Origin: Gemella massiliensis
Lineage (GTDB): Bacteria > Bacillota > Bacilli > Staphylococcales > Gemellaceae
Direction of reading: 5' to 3'
Length of the DNA: 64,000 nucleotides
Assembly (NCBI RefSeq): GCF_900120125.1
Contig: NZ_LT635544.1
Coordinates: 201,458 to 265,457, forward strand
A model generated the notes under the pieces. That model saw only the letters and a list, made by a program, of their open reading frames with translations. It did not search any database and was not told the origin of the DNA. Of this stretch, positions 37,210-49,268 are shown in pieces. The position numbers and the translations under genes were made by a program. The first letter of the stretch is position 1; each line of letters starts with the position of its first letter.

Positions 37210-38085
37210 ATGAAAGATTATTTAATACGAGGCTTGGCTTTTAATGATGAAATTCGCTTTTTTGTGACTAAGACAACAGATTTAATAGAAGAAATAAGAC
37301 GACGTCATGATGCTTATCCTACATCAATAGCTGCAGTAGGACGTACTGCAACGGTAACAACTATGATGGGAGCAATGTTAAAAAGTGGGGATAGGGTTGA
37401 TATAGCAGTTAGAGGCGATGGCCCTATAGGTACAATTTACGCCACATCTGATGAGTTGGGGGAAACAGCGGCTTATGCTAAAAATATGCAAGTGCATATC
37501 CCGAGTAATTCCCAAGGGAAGTTAGATGTTAAGGGTGCAGTAGGGGCAGGGAACATCACAGTAGTACGTGATTATGGGCTTAATGAAAAATATACGACGA
37601 CCTCGCCGATTGTTTCAGGAGAAATTGCCGAAGATTTTACTTATTATTTTGCTGTAAGTGAACAAGTACCTTCTTGTGTATCGCTTGGTGTTTTAGTAGA
37701 TACGGATAATTCGGTAATTGCTGCCGGTGGTTTTATTTTCCAAGTATTACCTAATGCTACGGATGAAACAATTACTAAATTAGAACAAGTAATCAATGAT
37801 ATTAAACCTATTTCGTCACTTATTCATGAAGGGAAAACTCCTGAAGAAATAGCAGATATATTGTTTGGAAGTGGTGAAAATTATCGTATTTTACGAAAAA
37901 ATGATGTAGTTTTTAAATGCACCTGTTCTAAAGAAAAATATGCCGATGCTTTGGTAACTTTAGGGCGTGAAGAATTAGAGACATTGGCAAAACAAAAAGA
38001 AACGGAGTTGGTCTGCTCATTTTGTAAACAGAAATATCTGTTTTCTCAAACCGAAATTACTGATTTATTAGAAAATTCGCAGTAA
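37210..38085 (+). CDS. hslO: Hsp33 redox-regulated chaperone
   Basis: 291 residues. The zinc/redox switch is complete: C237-T-C239 and C269-S-F-C272 near the C-terminus. On oxidation the cysteines form disulfides and the protein becomes an ATP-independent holdase. The N-terminal domain has RHDAYPTSIAAVGRT and VRGDGPIG. It has its own upstream region of about 250 bases and does not seem linked to coaX by translation. Confidence 0.96.
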   Translation: MKDYLIRGLAFNDEIRFFVTKTTDLIEEIRRRHDAYPTSIAAVGRTATVTTMMGAMLKSGDRVDIAVRGDGPIGTIYATSDELGETAAYAKNMQVHIPSNSQGKLDVKGAVGAGNITVVRDYGLNEKYTTTSPIVSGEIAEDFTYYFAVSEQVPSCVSLGVLVDTDNSVIAAGGFIFQVLPNATDETITKLEQVINDIKPISSLIHEGKTPEEIADILFGSGENYRILRKNDVVFKCTCSKEKYADALVTLGREELETLAKQKETELVCSFCKQKYLFSQTEITDLLENSQ

Positions 38086-38205
38086 ATGTTCGAATAAAAA
38101 GAGATAATGAACAACTTTAAGTTAGATACTTGAGTTTTTTGTAAAAATTTGGTATTATTAATAAAAAAATTAATTATTGGTAAAAATTTTAAATAGAAAT
38201 TATTA

Positions 38206-38242
38206 CGAAGGGATAGGAAAAATACCTAATCCCTCTTTCTAA
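38206..38242 (+). promoter_or_regulatory. Hairpin with T-rich tail in the xpt leader
   Basis: GGGATAGG pairs with CCTAATCCC (one bulge), then TCTTTCT. It looks like a weak terminator or attenuator about 60 bases before xpt. The conserved purine-riboswitch core was looked for and not found. Confidence 0.4.
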
Positions 38243-38303
38243 AATATAAATCAATATTTCGTTGTCGGTAGTAGAAAATAAACACACTATTTAAGGAGGA
38301 ATA

Positions 38304-40375
<2,072 letters not shown>

Positions 40376-40415
40376 AAACTTAAATTTAAAATTATTATTA
40401 ATTATTAAAAAGAAG

Positions 40416-40447
40416 AAGTTGATAACCTTTTTTTATCAACTTTTTCT
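40416..40447. terminator. Bidirectional terminator between guaB and aldA
   Basis: AAGTTGATAA/TTATCAACTT stem with flanking A and T runs on both strands. Confidence 0.8.
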
Positions 40448-40468
40448 AATTTTTAGTAATTATTTATA

Positions 40469-41920
40469 TTATTCATCACCAAGCTGCATATAAACTACTT
40501 GTGTAGTTAAATATTCTTCTAAGCCGTGTTTACCATCAGCACCTCCAATACCTGATTTACGACGCCCTGCGTGGAAACCTTGCATTGCTTCGAAGTTTTC
40601 TCGATTGATATAAGTTTCACCGAATTTCAGTCCATTAACAGCTTTAAATGCTGTATTTAAGTTTTTTGTATAAACTGAAGATGTTAAACCGTATTCTGAA
40701 TCATTGGCATAATTAATGACTTCTTCTAATGTTTTAAATGTGGCAATTGGAATAACAGGACCAAATGTTTCTTCTTTCATAATGCTCATATCATTGGTTA
40801 CATCTGTTAAGACGGTAGACCCGTAGAAATATCCTACTTGTTCTTTATCTACATCACCGCCATATGCTAATGTTGCTCCTTGTTTAACGGCATATGCTAC
40901 TCTTTCAATGACTTTTTTTAATGCTCTTTTTTCAATTAACGGACCATAATCCAAACCACGTTCTTTGTTCGGGTCACCGAATTTAACTTTGTCTAATTCT
41001 GCAAATAATATTTGTTCAAATTGTTCTTTTACATTTTCATGGACATAAACACGTTCAGCACAGTTACAAACTTGCCCTGAGTTGATAACACGCGATGCAA
41101 CTATCGCTTTTGCCGCAAGTTCTAAATCGGCATCTTCAAATACAATAGCAGGAGCCTTTCCGCCAAGTTCTAAAGATACGTTGGTAATATTATCGGCAGC
41201 AGCTTTCATTACCTCTTGTCCGGCTGCCAAGCTACCGGTAAGACTAACTAATCCCACTTTAGGATGAGAAGCTAATCTGTTCCCAACTACAGAACCACGT
41301 CCATAAATAATATTTAATACCCCTTCAGGTAATCCGACTTCTGTACAAATTTCCGCAAAAATATTGGCATTAATCGGGGTTAATTGACTAGGTTTTAAAA
41401 CAATGGTATTACCGGTAAGTAAAGCCGGTGCAGCTTTTCTCGCTATTAAGAAAAATGGGAAGTTCCATGGTAAAATACCTGTTGTTACACCATAAGGACG
41501 TTTGAATAAGAATATATGTTCATCTTTTCTATCACTTTGAATTATTTCTCCCTCATATCTTCTAGCCCACTCTGCCATATAATCCATGTAATCAGCCGTG
41601 AATAACACTTCAACCTTAGCCAGTTCAAAAGTTTTTCCACCCTCATTAACGATAGTTTGTGTAATTTCCGGTTCTCTTTGTCTAATACGATCTGCTATTT
41701 TTTTCAGATATGCTCCACGTTCTATAGCGGGTAGTTTTTCCCAAGATTTTTGAGCAACATCGGCAACTGTAATAGCATGATCAACATCTTTACAATTGCC
41801 GGCTGGAATTTTCGCAATAACTTCCTCAGTAGCGGGATTTACCACTTTGATAAATTCTCGTTTGATATTTTCTTCAAATTTTCCCCCAATAAACATCTTT
41901 AAAACTTTAACTTCACTCAT
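40469..41920 (-). CDS. aldA: Aldehyde dehydrogenase, lactaldehyde/glycolaldehyde type
   Basis: 483 residues. The catalytic region GQVCNCAERVYVH matches AldA, and the general base is in SLELGGKAPAIVF. PWNFPFF and EETFGPVIPI are conserved family segments. AldA oxidises lactaldehyde or glycolaldehyde to the acid using NAD. ATG 41920 is chosen because AAGGAGA lies upstream; the longer frame to 42,112 runs through the promoter region. A cre-like site at 41,952-41,966 suggests control by CcpA. It is divergent from gnd-zwf. Confidence 0.88.
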   Translation of the reverse strand: MSEVKVLKMFIGGKFEENIKREFIKVVNPATEEVIAKIPAGNCKDVDHAITVADVAQKSWEKLPAIERGAYLKKIADRIRQREPEITQTIVNEGGKTFELAKVEVLFTADYMDYMAEWARRYEGEIIQSDRKDEHIFLFKRPYGVTTGILPWNFPFFLIARKAAPALLTGNTIVLKPSQLTPINANIFAEICTEVGLPEGVLNIIYGRGSVVGNRLASHPKVGLVSLTGSLAAGQEVMKAAADNITNVSLELGGKAPAIVFEDADLELAAKAIVASRVINSGQVCNCAERVYVHENVKEQFEQILFAELDKVKFGDPNKERGLDYGPLIEKRALKKVIERVAYAVKQGATLAYGGDVDKEQVGYFYGSTVLTDVTNDMSIMKEETFGPVIPIATFKTLEEVINYANDSEYGLTSSVYTKNLNTAFKAVNGLKFGETYINRENFEAMQGFHAGRRKSGIGGADGKHGLEEYLTTQVVYMQLGDE

Positions 41921-41951
41921 AAATAAATTCTCCTTATATATAAAATTAGGT

Positions 41952-41966
41952 AAGTAAACGTTACCA
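41952..41966. promoter_or_regulatory. Candidate CcpA cre site before aldA
   Basis: AAGTAAACGTTACCA differs from the Bacillus-type consensus at one defined position. It lies 31 bases upstream of the aldA start. A second, weaker match is near 42,071-42,080. Confidence 0.5.
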
Positions 41967-42105
41967 TCCCTGCATAAATTATACAATATATAGTAATTAA
42001 AACTCAAATATTTTGTCTTCAAAGCAAATTTTTGACTAATGAAGTAATCCTTTGTATATTTTTCCAATAAGAAAACGTTTAATAAATATTTTTTAAGAAA
42101 AAGTC

Positions 42106-42134
42106 TTAGCAAAGATAAAAATTAGTGGTATAAT
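42106..42134 (+). promoter_or_regulatory. Promoter of gnd-zwf
   Basis: TTAGCA, a 17-base spacer and TATAAT at 42129-42134. The start codon lies about 28 bases downstream. Confidence 0.6.
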
Positions 42135-42161
42135 GGATAAAAAAACTAGGAGGCTCACTTA

Positions 42162-43574
42162 ATGAAGCAAAATATCGGAGTGATCGGTTTATCGGTTATG
42201 GGGAGTAACTTAGCTTTAAATATAGCTGATAACGGATTTGAAGTAGCAGTGTTTAACAGAACAACCAGTGTTGTTGATAAGATGTTAAAAGAACATCCTC
42301 ATAAAAATATAGTTGGAAGACACTCATTACAAGAGTTGGTAAATGGATTGGAAAAACCAAGAAAAGTAGTATTGATGGTTAAAGCCGGTGCAGCTGTAGA
42401 TAGCTTAATTGAACAGTTAACACCTCTTTTAGACAAGGGGGATATTATTATTGACGGAGGTAATTCATTTTTTAAAGATACTCAAAGAAGATATGAACTA
42501 CTGTTAAATAAAGGAATTAATTACTTTGGTGTAGGTGTTTCAGGAGGTGAAGAAGGTGCGAGATTCGGCCCTGCATTAATGCCGGGAGGAGATGAAGTTG
42601 CTTATAAAGAAATTCGTCCGATTTTAGAAGCTATTGCTGCCAAAGTAAACGGAGTTGCTTGTTGTAGTTATACGTCAACCGGTGGTGCGGGACACTATGT
42701 AAAAATGGTTCATAACGGTATTGAATATGGAGATATGCAGTTAATTTCCGAGGCGTACAAAGTATTAAAACATCTTGGAGGTTTTAATAATAAAGAATTG
42801 CAAGAAATTTTTGAAGAATGGAATAAAGGGGAATTAGAGTCTTATCTAATAGAAATTACCGCAAACATTTTTAAAGTTAAAGAAGAAAACGGAGATTATC
42901 TAGTTGATAAAATTCTGGATAAAGCCAGTCAAAAAGGTACAGGTAAGTGGACAAATGAGCAGGCAATCGATTTAGGTATTGATGTTTCCGTAATTACAAG
43001 TGCATTAAATGGTCGTTATATGTCTAACCTTAAAGAAGAACGTATTAAAGCAGAAAAAGAATTTTCACGTAAGGTTTATAATGTTGTAACAGATAAAAAA
43101 CATTTAGTGGAAATCGTAAAAGATGCACTGTTTATTTCCAAAATTATTTCTTATGCACAAGGGTTTAAATTGTTTCAAGCTGCTGAAAAAGAATACGGGT
43201 GGGAGTTTAATTATGCCGATATAGCCAAAATATTCCGTGGTGGGTGTATTATTCAAGCAAAAATATTACAAAACATTATTGAAGCATATCAAAATAATTC
43301 TCAACTGGAAAATCTTATTTTCGATCCGTTCTTTAAAAATATTATAGAAACAAGGCAAGATAATTTGCGAGAAGTGGCAGTATTGGCTATTCAAAATAGA
43401 TTGCCTCTAAGTGCAATGACTTCTGCTATTTCTTACTTAGATATTTATACAACAGCAGATAGTGGAGCTAATTTAATCCAAGCACAACGAGATTATTTCG
43501 GAGCTCATACTTTTGAAAGAACGGATAAAGAAGGAAATTACCATTATGATTGGGTGGGAAATAATGAAAAATAA
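42162..43574 (+). CDS. gnd: 6-phosphogluconate dehydrogenase, decarboxylating
   Basis: 470 residues. The N-terminal Rossmann motif is GVIGLSVMGSNLALN; the substrate segment GVSGGEEGARFGPALMPGG and catalytic GAGHYVKMVHNGIEY follow. KGTGKWT is near residue 260. It yields ribulose 5-phosphate, NADPH and CO2. zwf overlaps its end by 11 bases, so the two oxidative pentose-phosphate enzymes are coupled. Confidence 0.97.
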   Translation: MKQNIGVIGLSVMGSNLALNIADNGFEVAVFNRTTSVVDKMLKEHPHKNIVGRHSLQELVNGLEKPRKVVLMVKAGAAVDSLIEQLTPLLDKGDIIIDGGNSFFKDTQRRYELLLNKGINYFGVGVSGGEEGARFGPALMPGGDEVAYKEIRPILEAIAAKVNGVACCSYTSTGGAGHYVKMVHNGIEYGDMQLISEAYKVLKHLGGFNNKELQEIFEEWNKGELESYLIEITANIFKVKEENGDYLVDKILDKASQKGTGKWTNEQAIDLGIDVSVITSALNGRYMSNLKEERIKAEKEFSRKVYNVVTDKKHLVEIVKDALFISKIISYAQGFKLFQAAEKEYGWEFNYADIAKIFRGGCIIQAKILQNIIEAYQNNSQLENLIFDPFFKNIIETRQDNLREVAVLAIQNRLPLSAMTSAISYLDIYTTADSGANLIQAQRDYFGAHTFERTDKEGNYHYDWVGNNEK

Positions 43575-44937
43575 TAATGCAATTACATTATTCGGCGGAA
43601 CAGGTGATTTAACTTATAGAAAATTACTACCGGCTTTATATAATTTAGATGTATTAGGAAAATTAGACGATAATTTTAAAATAATTGTTATTGGTCGTAG
43701 GGCGTACACTCCGGATGATTATATCAAAATAGCACGAGAGTGGATAAAAGAACATGCAAGAACGAAATTCGATGAAGAGCAGTTTAGTTCGTATGCACGT
43801 CGTATTATTTATTTTAAGATGGATATGACAAATGAAGAAGAATATCGTATATTACAAACATTTTATACATTAATGGAAATAGATCAGCATATTTATTACT
43901 ATGCGGTAGCTCCGACGTTTTTTATTACTATAACAAACGGTCTTAAAAAATATTGTGCAAATAATAATGCAAAGGTTATTATTGAAAAACCGTTTGGAGA
44001 AGATCTGGAGAAAGCATCAATATTGAATGACAGTTTGGCAGATTTCTTTGGACAACATGAGATTTATCATATTGATCATTATTTAGGAAAAGAGATGATT
44101 CAGAACATATTATCTCTTCGCTTTAAAAATGTTATTTTTAAAGGAATTTGGAACAAAGATTTTATCGAAAATATCCAAATAACAGCAGCGGAAACCGTCG
44201 GGGTAGGAACACGTGCCGGGTATTACGATAAAAACGGTGCTTTAAAAGACATGGTACAAAATCATCTACTTCAGGTATTATCAATTGTTGCTATGGAGGA
44301 GCCGATAGAAGATAACAGCACCGAGATACACAATAGCCAATATAATTTATTGTCCGCAATAAAACCGGTAGAAGATACCAATGCCAATTTAGTTATGGCG
44401 CAGTATAACGGTTACTTAAATGAAAAAAATATTCAACCTAATTCAAAAACAGAAACATATGCAGCGCTAAAATTGTTTATAGATAACGAACGTTGGGAAG
44501 ATGTTCCGTTTTTTATACGTACAGGTAAAAAAATGGGTGATAGAGAAACTCAAGTTGTAGTCCAATTTAAAGCAATAGGAGATACACCCGGAAATGTATT
44601 AATTATTAAAATACAACCGGACGAGGGAGTGTACTTCCAATTTAATGCTAAAAAACCGGGAACGGAACAGGAGTTGCAACAGATTTCTTTAGATTTTTGT
44701 CAAAGCTGTATATTGGAAAACAGAATAAATACTCCTGAAGCGTATGAACGTTTATTAGATGCTTGCTTAAAAGGTGACAGAGCATTGTTTTCGCAATGGG
44801 ATCAAATTGTTGTATCATGGCAGTTTGTTAATAATTTATTAGATAAATATCATAAACAAGGGGCACCTCTTTATAGTTATGACCAAGGTTCAATGGGACC
44901 GGAAGAGGCGAATAAGCTTGTTGAATGGATTAAGTAA
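43564..44937 (+). CDS. zwf: Glucose-6-phosphate 1-dehydrogenase
   Basis: 457 residues. NADP-binding GGTGDLTYRKLLPALYNL and the active-site signature IDHYLGKEMIQNI are present. It is somewhat shorter than typical bacterial Zwf (about 480-490). ATG 43564 follows GGGTGGGA and overlaps the gnd stop. It oxidises glucose 6-phosphate and supplies NADPH, the substrate of Gnd coming via lactonase. A 6-phosphogluconolactonase gene is not adjacent. Confidence 0.95.
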   Translation: MKNNNAITLFGGTGDLTYRKLLPALYNLDVLGKLDDNFKIIVIGRRAYTPDDYIKIAREWIKEHARTKFDEEQFSSYARRIIYFKMDMTNEEEYRILQTFYTLMEIDQHIYYYAVAPTFFITITNGLKKYCANNNAKVIIEKPFGEDLEKASILNDSLADFFGQHEIYHIDHYLGKEMIQNILSLRFKNVIFKGIWNKDFIENIQITAAETVGVGTRAGYYDKNGALKDMVQNHLLQVLSIVAMEEPIEDNSTEIHNSQYNLLSAIKPVEDTNANLVMAQYNGYLNEKNIQPNSKTETYAALKLFIDNERWEDVPFFIRTGKKMGDRETQVVVQFKAIGDTPGNVLIIKIQPDEGVYFQFNAKKPGTEQELQQISLDFCQSCILENRINTPEAYERLLDACLKGDRALFSQWDQIVVSWQFVNNLLDKYHKQGAPLYSYDQGSMGPEEANKLVEWIK

Positions 44938-44950
44938 TAACTAACCGGAA

Positions 44951-45000
44951 AAATATAAAACTTTAAGGAAAAATGATACTTAGAGTTTTATATTTTTTTT
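44951..45000 (+). terminator. Terminator after zwf
   Basis: AAATATAAAACT pairs with AGAGTTTTATATTT, then a T8 run. Confidence 0.7.
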
Positions 45001-45113
45001 ATGCGTGTTATAATAGAGGGCATGAGTAGAATTTAGGAGAAGTATTAATAATATTATTTTATTAGAATATATATAATTATAATTGATATTTATTATAGAA
45101 GGAGAAAGGTATA

Positions 45114-46076
45114 ATGAAGAAAATTTTAATAATAAGTACCGGCGGTACTATTTCAATGAGTGAAGATCATACTACAGGCAAAGTATCGCCAACAAAAATT
45201 AATCCTATAGGAATGAGTGAAAACATTTTTTCATATATGGGAGATATAACCGTAGAGGAGCTGTATAATTTAGCATCACCGCAAATAACAGAACAGGAAA
45301 TGCTAGGTATTCAAAGAAGAATACTAAAGGCTGTTGAGGAAGAGTATGATGGAGTAGTTATAACTCATGGAACGGATACTTTAGAAGAAACAGCTTATTA
45401 TTTAGAGTTAACGTTGGATGTAAATATTCCCGTAGTTGTAACGGGAGCGATGCGTTCAAGTAATGAATTAGGATCTGACGGGCTGGTAAATCTAAGAAGC
45501 GCATTGGTAGTAGCAATAAGTGATGAAAGTTGTGATAAAGGTGTGCTTGTGGTAATGAACGATGAAGCACATACAGCAACATATGTTACCAAAACTCATA
45601 CAACAAATGTTGCTACTTTTCAAACGCCGACATTTGGCCCGGTAGGGTTGGTATTAAAAAATAAAGTTATCTATTTTCAAAAATTAATAGAAAAAGAGCA
45701 TTATAATATTACTACAAACAATAAAAAAGTATTTTTATTAAAGGCATACGCCGGTATGGGAGCAGAGTTGATAGATTCAGTTTGTAGTTTGAAAATAGAT
45801 GGTTTAGTAATAGAGGCATTAGGAGCAGGGAACTTACCGCCTAAAACAGTTCCGGCAATAAAAAGATGTATTGAAAAAAATATTCCCGTTGTTTTTGTAT
45901 CAAGAGCTTTTAACGGTGTAACTCAAGATGTTTATGATTATGAGGGCGGAGGGAAAAGATTTTGTCAAGATGGAGTTATTTTTACAACCGGTTTAAGTGG
46001 TCAAAAAGCAAGAATAAAGTTGTTGGTTTTATTGGAAGCGGGAATAAAACCGGAAAAATTAAGAGAAAAGTTTTAA
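45114..46076 (+). CDS. ansA: L-asparaginase, type I (cytoplasmic)
   Basis: 320 residues with no signal peptide. First catalytic threonine motif STGGTISM (about 8-15), second VVITHGTDTLEETAYYLE with T-D, and SDGLVNLRSA. It hydrolyses asparagine to aspartate and ammonia, and the aspartate could feed the threonine pathway encoded in this window. AGAAGGAGA precedes the ATG. Confidence 0.93.
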   Translation: MKKILIISTGGTISMSEDHTTGKVSPTKINPIGMSENIFSYMGDITVEELYNLASPQITEQEMLGIQRRILKAVEEEYDGVVITHGTDTLEETAYYLELTLDVNIPVVVTGAMRSSNELGSDGLVNLRSALVVAISDESCDKGVLVVMNDEAHTATYVTKTHTTNVATFQTPTFGPVGLVLKNKVIYFQKLIEKEHYNITTNNKKVFLLKAYAGMGAELIDSVCSLKIDGLVIEALGAGNLPPKTVPAIKRCIEKNIPVVFVSRAFNGVTQDVYDYEGGGKRFCQDGVIFTTGLSGQKARIKLLVLLEAGIKPEKLREKF

Positions 46077-46161
46077 TATCAAATTTATAATACTCAATAT
46101 TGAATATTTTTCCTAAATATGATAGTATGATAAAGGATTTTAGTAAGAAAGGGGTATAATT

Positions 46162-46770
46162 TTGAAATTCAAATATCATAGGGCGTACAGAGGATTTTAT
46201 CTATTAGATAATAATAAATTTAAACGACCGTTTATGAAATTAGACGAAGATAAAACGATCAAACTTTTAAATGATGCCGGTATAGAGATAATTTTTAATA
46301 AGAAAGAACTCATCACAATAGAAGATAGATATGTTATATTCTATAATAAGGAGAAAGCTGAGGGAAAACATAATATTAAAAAATCTTTAAAAATAGATTT
46401 TAAGAAATTGGAACTTGATTATCAAATACCAAAAGTATTAATAGAAAATATTTATAAAATGTTAAATACGCCTGCAACAGCGAGTAAAGAGTTGGAATCT
46501 ACCTTATCAATAATTAGTAATATTATGATTTCGGATAGATTATTCGCTACAAAGGTAAAAAATATATTCTTTTATAACGAGAAAGAATTAGATTTAATAC
46601 TGAATAGATATAATCTTAAAAAGATAAGTATAGATGATTTGAAAAAAGAAATTGAATTAAATTATCCAAAACAATATATTTCGCCATTGCCGCTAGATTA
46701 TAAAGAACATGAAATGATTTTTGTTTTCTACTTTATTATTCAAGTAGAATTGTTAACGGTTTTAAAATAA
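46162..46770 (+). CDS. Hypothetical protein of 202 residues
   Basis: TTG start with AAAGGGG upstream. Soluble, lysine-rich, with alternating helices and strands. No motif or family is recognised. The C-terminus has a hydrophobic helix (MIFVFYFIIQVELLTVL) that could be amphipathic or membrane-associated. It lies between ansA and the cggR promoter. Confidence 0.5.
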   Translation: MKFKYHRAYRGFYLLDNNKFKRPFMKLDEDKTIKLLNDAGIEIIFNKKELITIEDRYVIFYNKEKAEGKHNIKKSLKIDFKKLELDYQIPKVLIENIYKMLNTPATASKELESTLSIISNIMISDRLFATKVKNIFFYNEKELDLILNRYNLKKISIDDLKKEIELNYPKQYISPLPLDYKEHEMIFVFYFIIQVELLTVLK

Positions 46771-46806
46771 TGGATAAATTTTTTGATAGAATTATAGTTA
46801 AAACTC

Positions 46807-46835
46807 TTGATTTTTTAAGAGTGCTCTGTTATAAT
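46807..46835 (+). promoter_or_regulatory. Promoter of the cggR-gapA glycolytic operon
   Basis: TTGATT at 46807-46812, a 17-base spacer and TATAAT at 46830-46835, with transcription from about 46,842. A short ACTCTT/AAGAGT hairpin overlaps the -35 region. Confidence 0.8.
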
Positions 46836-46869
46836 ACTATTCAGAAAGTTTATTTTTTTACCACAACTT

Positions 46870-46904
46870 GGACGTATTTCGACCTATAAGGACGTATTCC
46901 GACC
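46870..46904 (+). promoter_or_regulatory. CggR operator
   Basis: Two direct repeats, GGACGTATTTCGACC and GGACGTATTCCGACC, start 20 bases apart, just downstream of the transcription start. In Bacillus CggR binds such direct repeats as a tetramer and blocks elongation until fructose-1,6-bisphosphate is present. The repeats are seen directly; the regulation follows from the adjacent cggR. Confidence 0.85.
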
Positions 46905-46951
46905 AACGATAATATTAAAGATGAATTTTCAAACAAGAAGGGCATGATAAT

Positions 46952-47992
46952 ATGGATATTTTACATTTGTTACATATGCAAAATAAACTTGTACCCGAGA
47001 TGGTGAAAAAATTTAATGATCGCTATGAGTTACTTCTTACTATTAAAATAAATCAACCGGTAGGAAGAAAAACATTATTAAATTTTGTGACCATAACTGA
47101 ACGACAGTTACGTACTGAATGTGAGGTATTATCGAAACTGGGTTTAATTACTAAGAAAACTACCGGAATGAGTCTTACGGAAAAAGGCGAGGAATTTTTA
47201 GTAGAAATAAAATCTTTTATTACCAATGATACATTCGTTAAAGAACGAGGTATTATAAAAAAACATTTTTCAATAAAAGATGTTTACATAGTGGCAGGAG
47301 ATTTTGTAAATAGTGAAGCGACTAGGGTAGAGATGACGGACTTACTTCTTGATAAGGTTAATTCAAAAATAACCAAAGAGTGTGTAATCGGAGTAAGTGG
47401 AGGAAGTACAATGTACTATGTTGCAGATAGGGCAGATAAAACATTCGGATATGGAAAAAATGTTACTATAACACCTATTCGCGGCGGATTATCAGAAGTT
47501 AATACGGAGTATCAATCAAATGATATAGCGGCAAAAATGGCTAATAACTCCGGAAATAACTATCAATTACTACACGCACCGGATAATATAGGACAAAAAG
47601 CATTAGGAGAACTTGTTAAAGAACCTGTTGTGAAAAATGCTTTGGACGTTATAGAAAAAACATCAATTATAATACATAGTATAGGGAATGCTTTTGAGAT
47701 GGCTTATAGAAGAAGAACTTCATCAGATATTCTCGAAGTGTTAAAAAAGAAAAATGCTATTTGTGAATCATTTGGAAGTTATTTCGATGAAGACGGTCAC
47801 GAAATATTTAAAACCTCTACTATAGGGATGAGTTTTAAAGATGTTGATAGCATTGGAGATGTTTTTACAATAGTTGGTGGAGAAAATAAAGCGCAGGCGG
47901 TATTTAGTTACTTAAATACAAAACCGATCAATGCAACACTTATTATTGATGAAGCAATATGTAGAAAAATAATTACTAAAATTAATAAATAA
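46952..47992 (+). CDS. cggR: Central glycolytic genes regulator (SorC/DeoR family)
   Basis: 346 residues. The N-terminal winged HTH (about 15-70, TLLNFVTITERQLRTECEVL) is followed by a SorC-type sugar-phosphate-binding domain with IGVSGGSTMYYVAD. It represses its own operon via the operator at 46,870-46,904 and should be relieved by fructose-1,6-bisphosphate. gapA follows after 22 bases. Confidence 0.95.
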   Translation: MDILHLLHMQNKLVPEMVKKFNDRYELLLTIKINQPVGRKTLLNFVTITERQLRTECEVLSKLGLITKKTTGMSLTEKGEEFLVEIKSFITNDTFVKERGIIKKHFSIKDVYIVAGDFVNSEATRVEMTDLLLDKVNSKITKECVIGVSGGSTMYYVADRADKTFGYGKNVTITPIRGGLSEVNTEYQSNDIAAKMANNSGNNYQLLHAPDNIGQKALGELVKEPVVKNALDVIEKTSIIIHSIGNAFEMAYRRRTSSDILEVLKKKNAICESFGSYFDEDGHEIFKTSTIGMSFKDVDSIGDVFTIVGGENKAQAVFSYLNTKPINATLIIDEAICRKIITKINK

Positions 47993-48014
47993 AATTTTTA
48001 GGAGGAACTAAAAA

Positions 48015-49022
48015 ATGACAGTGAAAGTAGCAATTAACGGATTTGGACGTATTGGGCGTCTTGCATTAAGAAGAATTCAAAACGTAGAAGGAATTGAAGT
48101 AGTAGCAATTAATGATTTAACTCCGGTTAATCAATTGGTACATTTGTTAAAATACGATACAACTCAAGGGCGTTTCCAAGGGGAAGTTTTTGAAAAAGAC
48201 GGTAGTTTAATAATAAACGGTAAAGAAGTAAAAGGTTTTGCTAATCCAAATCCGGCAGAATTGCCATGGGGAGAGTTAGGAATAGATGTAGTGTTAGAAT
48301 GTACAGGTTTCTTTACTTCTAAAGTAAAAGCGGAAGCACATATTCAAGCAGGTGCTAAAAAAGTTGTTATCTCTGCACCGGGAGGTAGTGATATTAAAAC
48401 TATCGTGTTTAATGTAAACCATGAAACATTAGATGGAACAGAAACTGTTATCTCAGGGGCATCATGTACAACCAACTGTTTAGCACCTATGGCAAAAGCA
48501 CTACACGATAACTTTACAATAGTAGAAGGGTTAATGACTACAATTCACGGATATACAGGTGACCAAAATACACTTGATGCACCGCATCGTGGTGGGGATT
48601 TACGTCGTGCTCGTGCAGCAGGGGTGAATATCGTTCCTAACACAACAGGTGCTGCAAAAGCAATCGGTTTAGTTATCCCTGAATTAAACGGTAAACTTGA
48701 CGGAGCAGCACAACGTGTACCGGTACCGACAGGTTCACTAACTGAATTAGTAGCAGTAGTTGAAAAAACTGTAACTGCTGAAGAAGTTAACGCTGCTATG
48801 CATGCTGCTTCTACTGAATCATTCGGATACAATGTAGATCCAATCGTTTCTTCTGATATCGTAGGAATAGAATTCGGTTCATTATTTGATGCAACTCAAA
48901 CAAAAGTATTAACAGTAGGTGATAAACAATTAGTAAAAGTTGTTTCTTGGTACGATAATGAAATGTCTTACACTTCTCAATTAGTAAGAACATTAAAATA
49001 CTTTGCAGGATTGATAAAATAA
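48015..49022 (+). CDS. gapA: Glyceraldehyde-3-phosphate dehydrogenase
   Basis: 335 residues. NAD-binding [14 protein letters not shown] lies at the N-terminus, the active-site cysteine is C151 in [12 protein letters not shown], and [14 protein letters not shown] follows. It is the glycolytic NAD-dependent enzyme. Codon choice is biased as expected for a highly expressed gene. It lies directly behind cggR. Confidence 0.98.
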   Translation: MTVKVAINGFGRIGRLALRRIQNVEGIEVVAINDLTPVNQLVHLLKYDTTQGRFQGEVFEKDGSLIINGKEVKGFANPNPAELPWGELGIDVVLECTGFFTSKVKAEAHIQAGAKKVVISAPGGSDIKTIVFNVNHETLDGTETVISGASCTTNCLAPMAKALHDNFTIVEGLMTTIHGYTGDQNTLDAPHRGGDLRRARAAGVNIVPNTTGAAKAIGLVIPELNGKLDGAAQRVPVPTGSLTELVAVVEKTVTAEEVNAAMHAASTESFGYNVDPIVSSDIVGIEFGSLFDATQTKVLTVGDKQLVKVVSWYDNEMSYTSQLVRTLKYFAGLIK

Positions 49023-49268
49023 TTTATAATAGATAATAAGAAGAATAGATAAGGAGCTGACTTAAAAGTAGGAAATGATGAATAATTAAGATAAACATAC
49101 AAAATTCATCAAATAGTATTTTCAACTATGGTGGTAAAGTATCTTGAAAAAATTAATTTATAATTAGTTTTTTCTTGTAGTATACTACATACAGTTAAGA
49201 GTATTAAAATCTTGCTTATAAGTTGGCTTTTTGTCTTATATTCTAATATATTTAAAAAGGAGTTTTCC

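Noticed and set aside
38086..38303. Purine riboswitch before xpt-guaB
   Set aside because: The conserved core (TATA...GTCTCTAC-type) is not present; only a weak hairpin with a T-rich tail is seen.
40469..42112. Long N-terminal form of the aldehyde dehydrogenase
   Set aside because: The extra 64 codons cover the upstream regulatory region and cre-like sites; ATG 41920 has the ribosome-binding site and the normal family start.
48545..48832. Minus-strand frame across gapA
   Set aside because: It is a shadow caused by the codon bias of a highly expressed gene, like those across eno, pgk and guaB.
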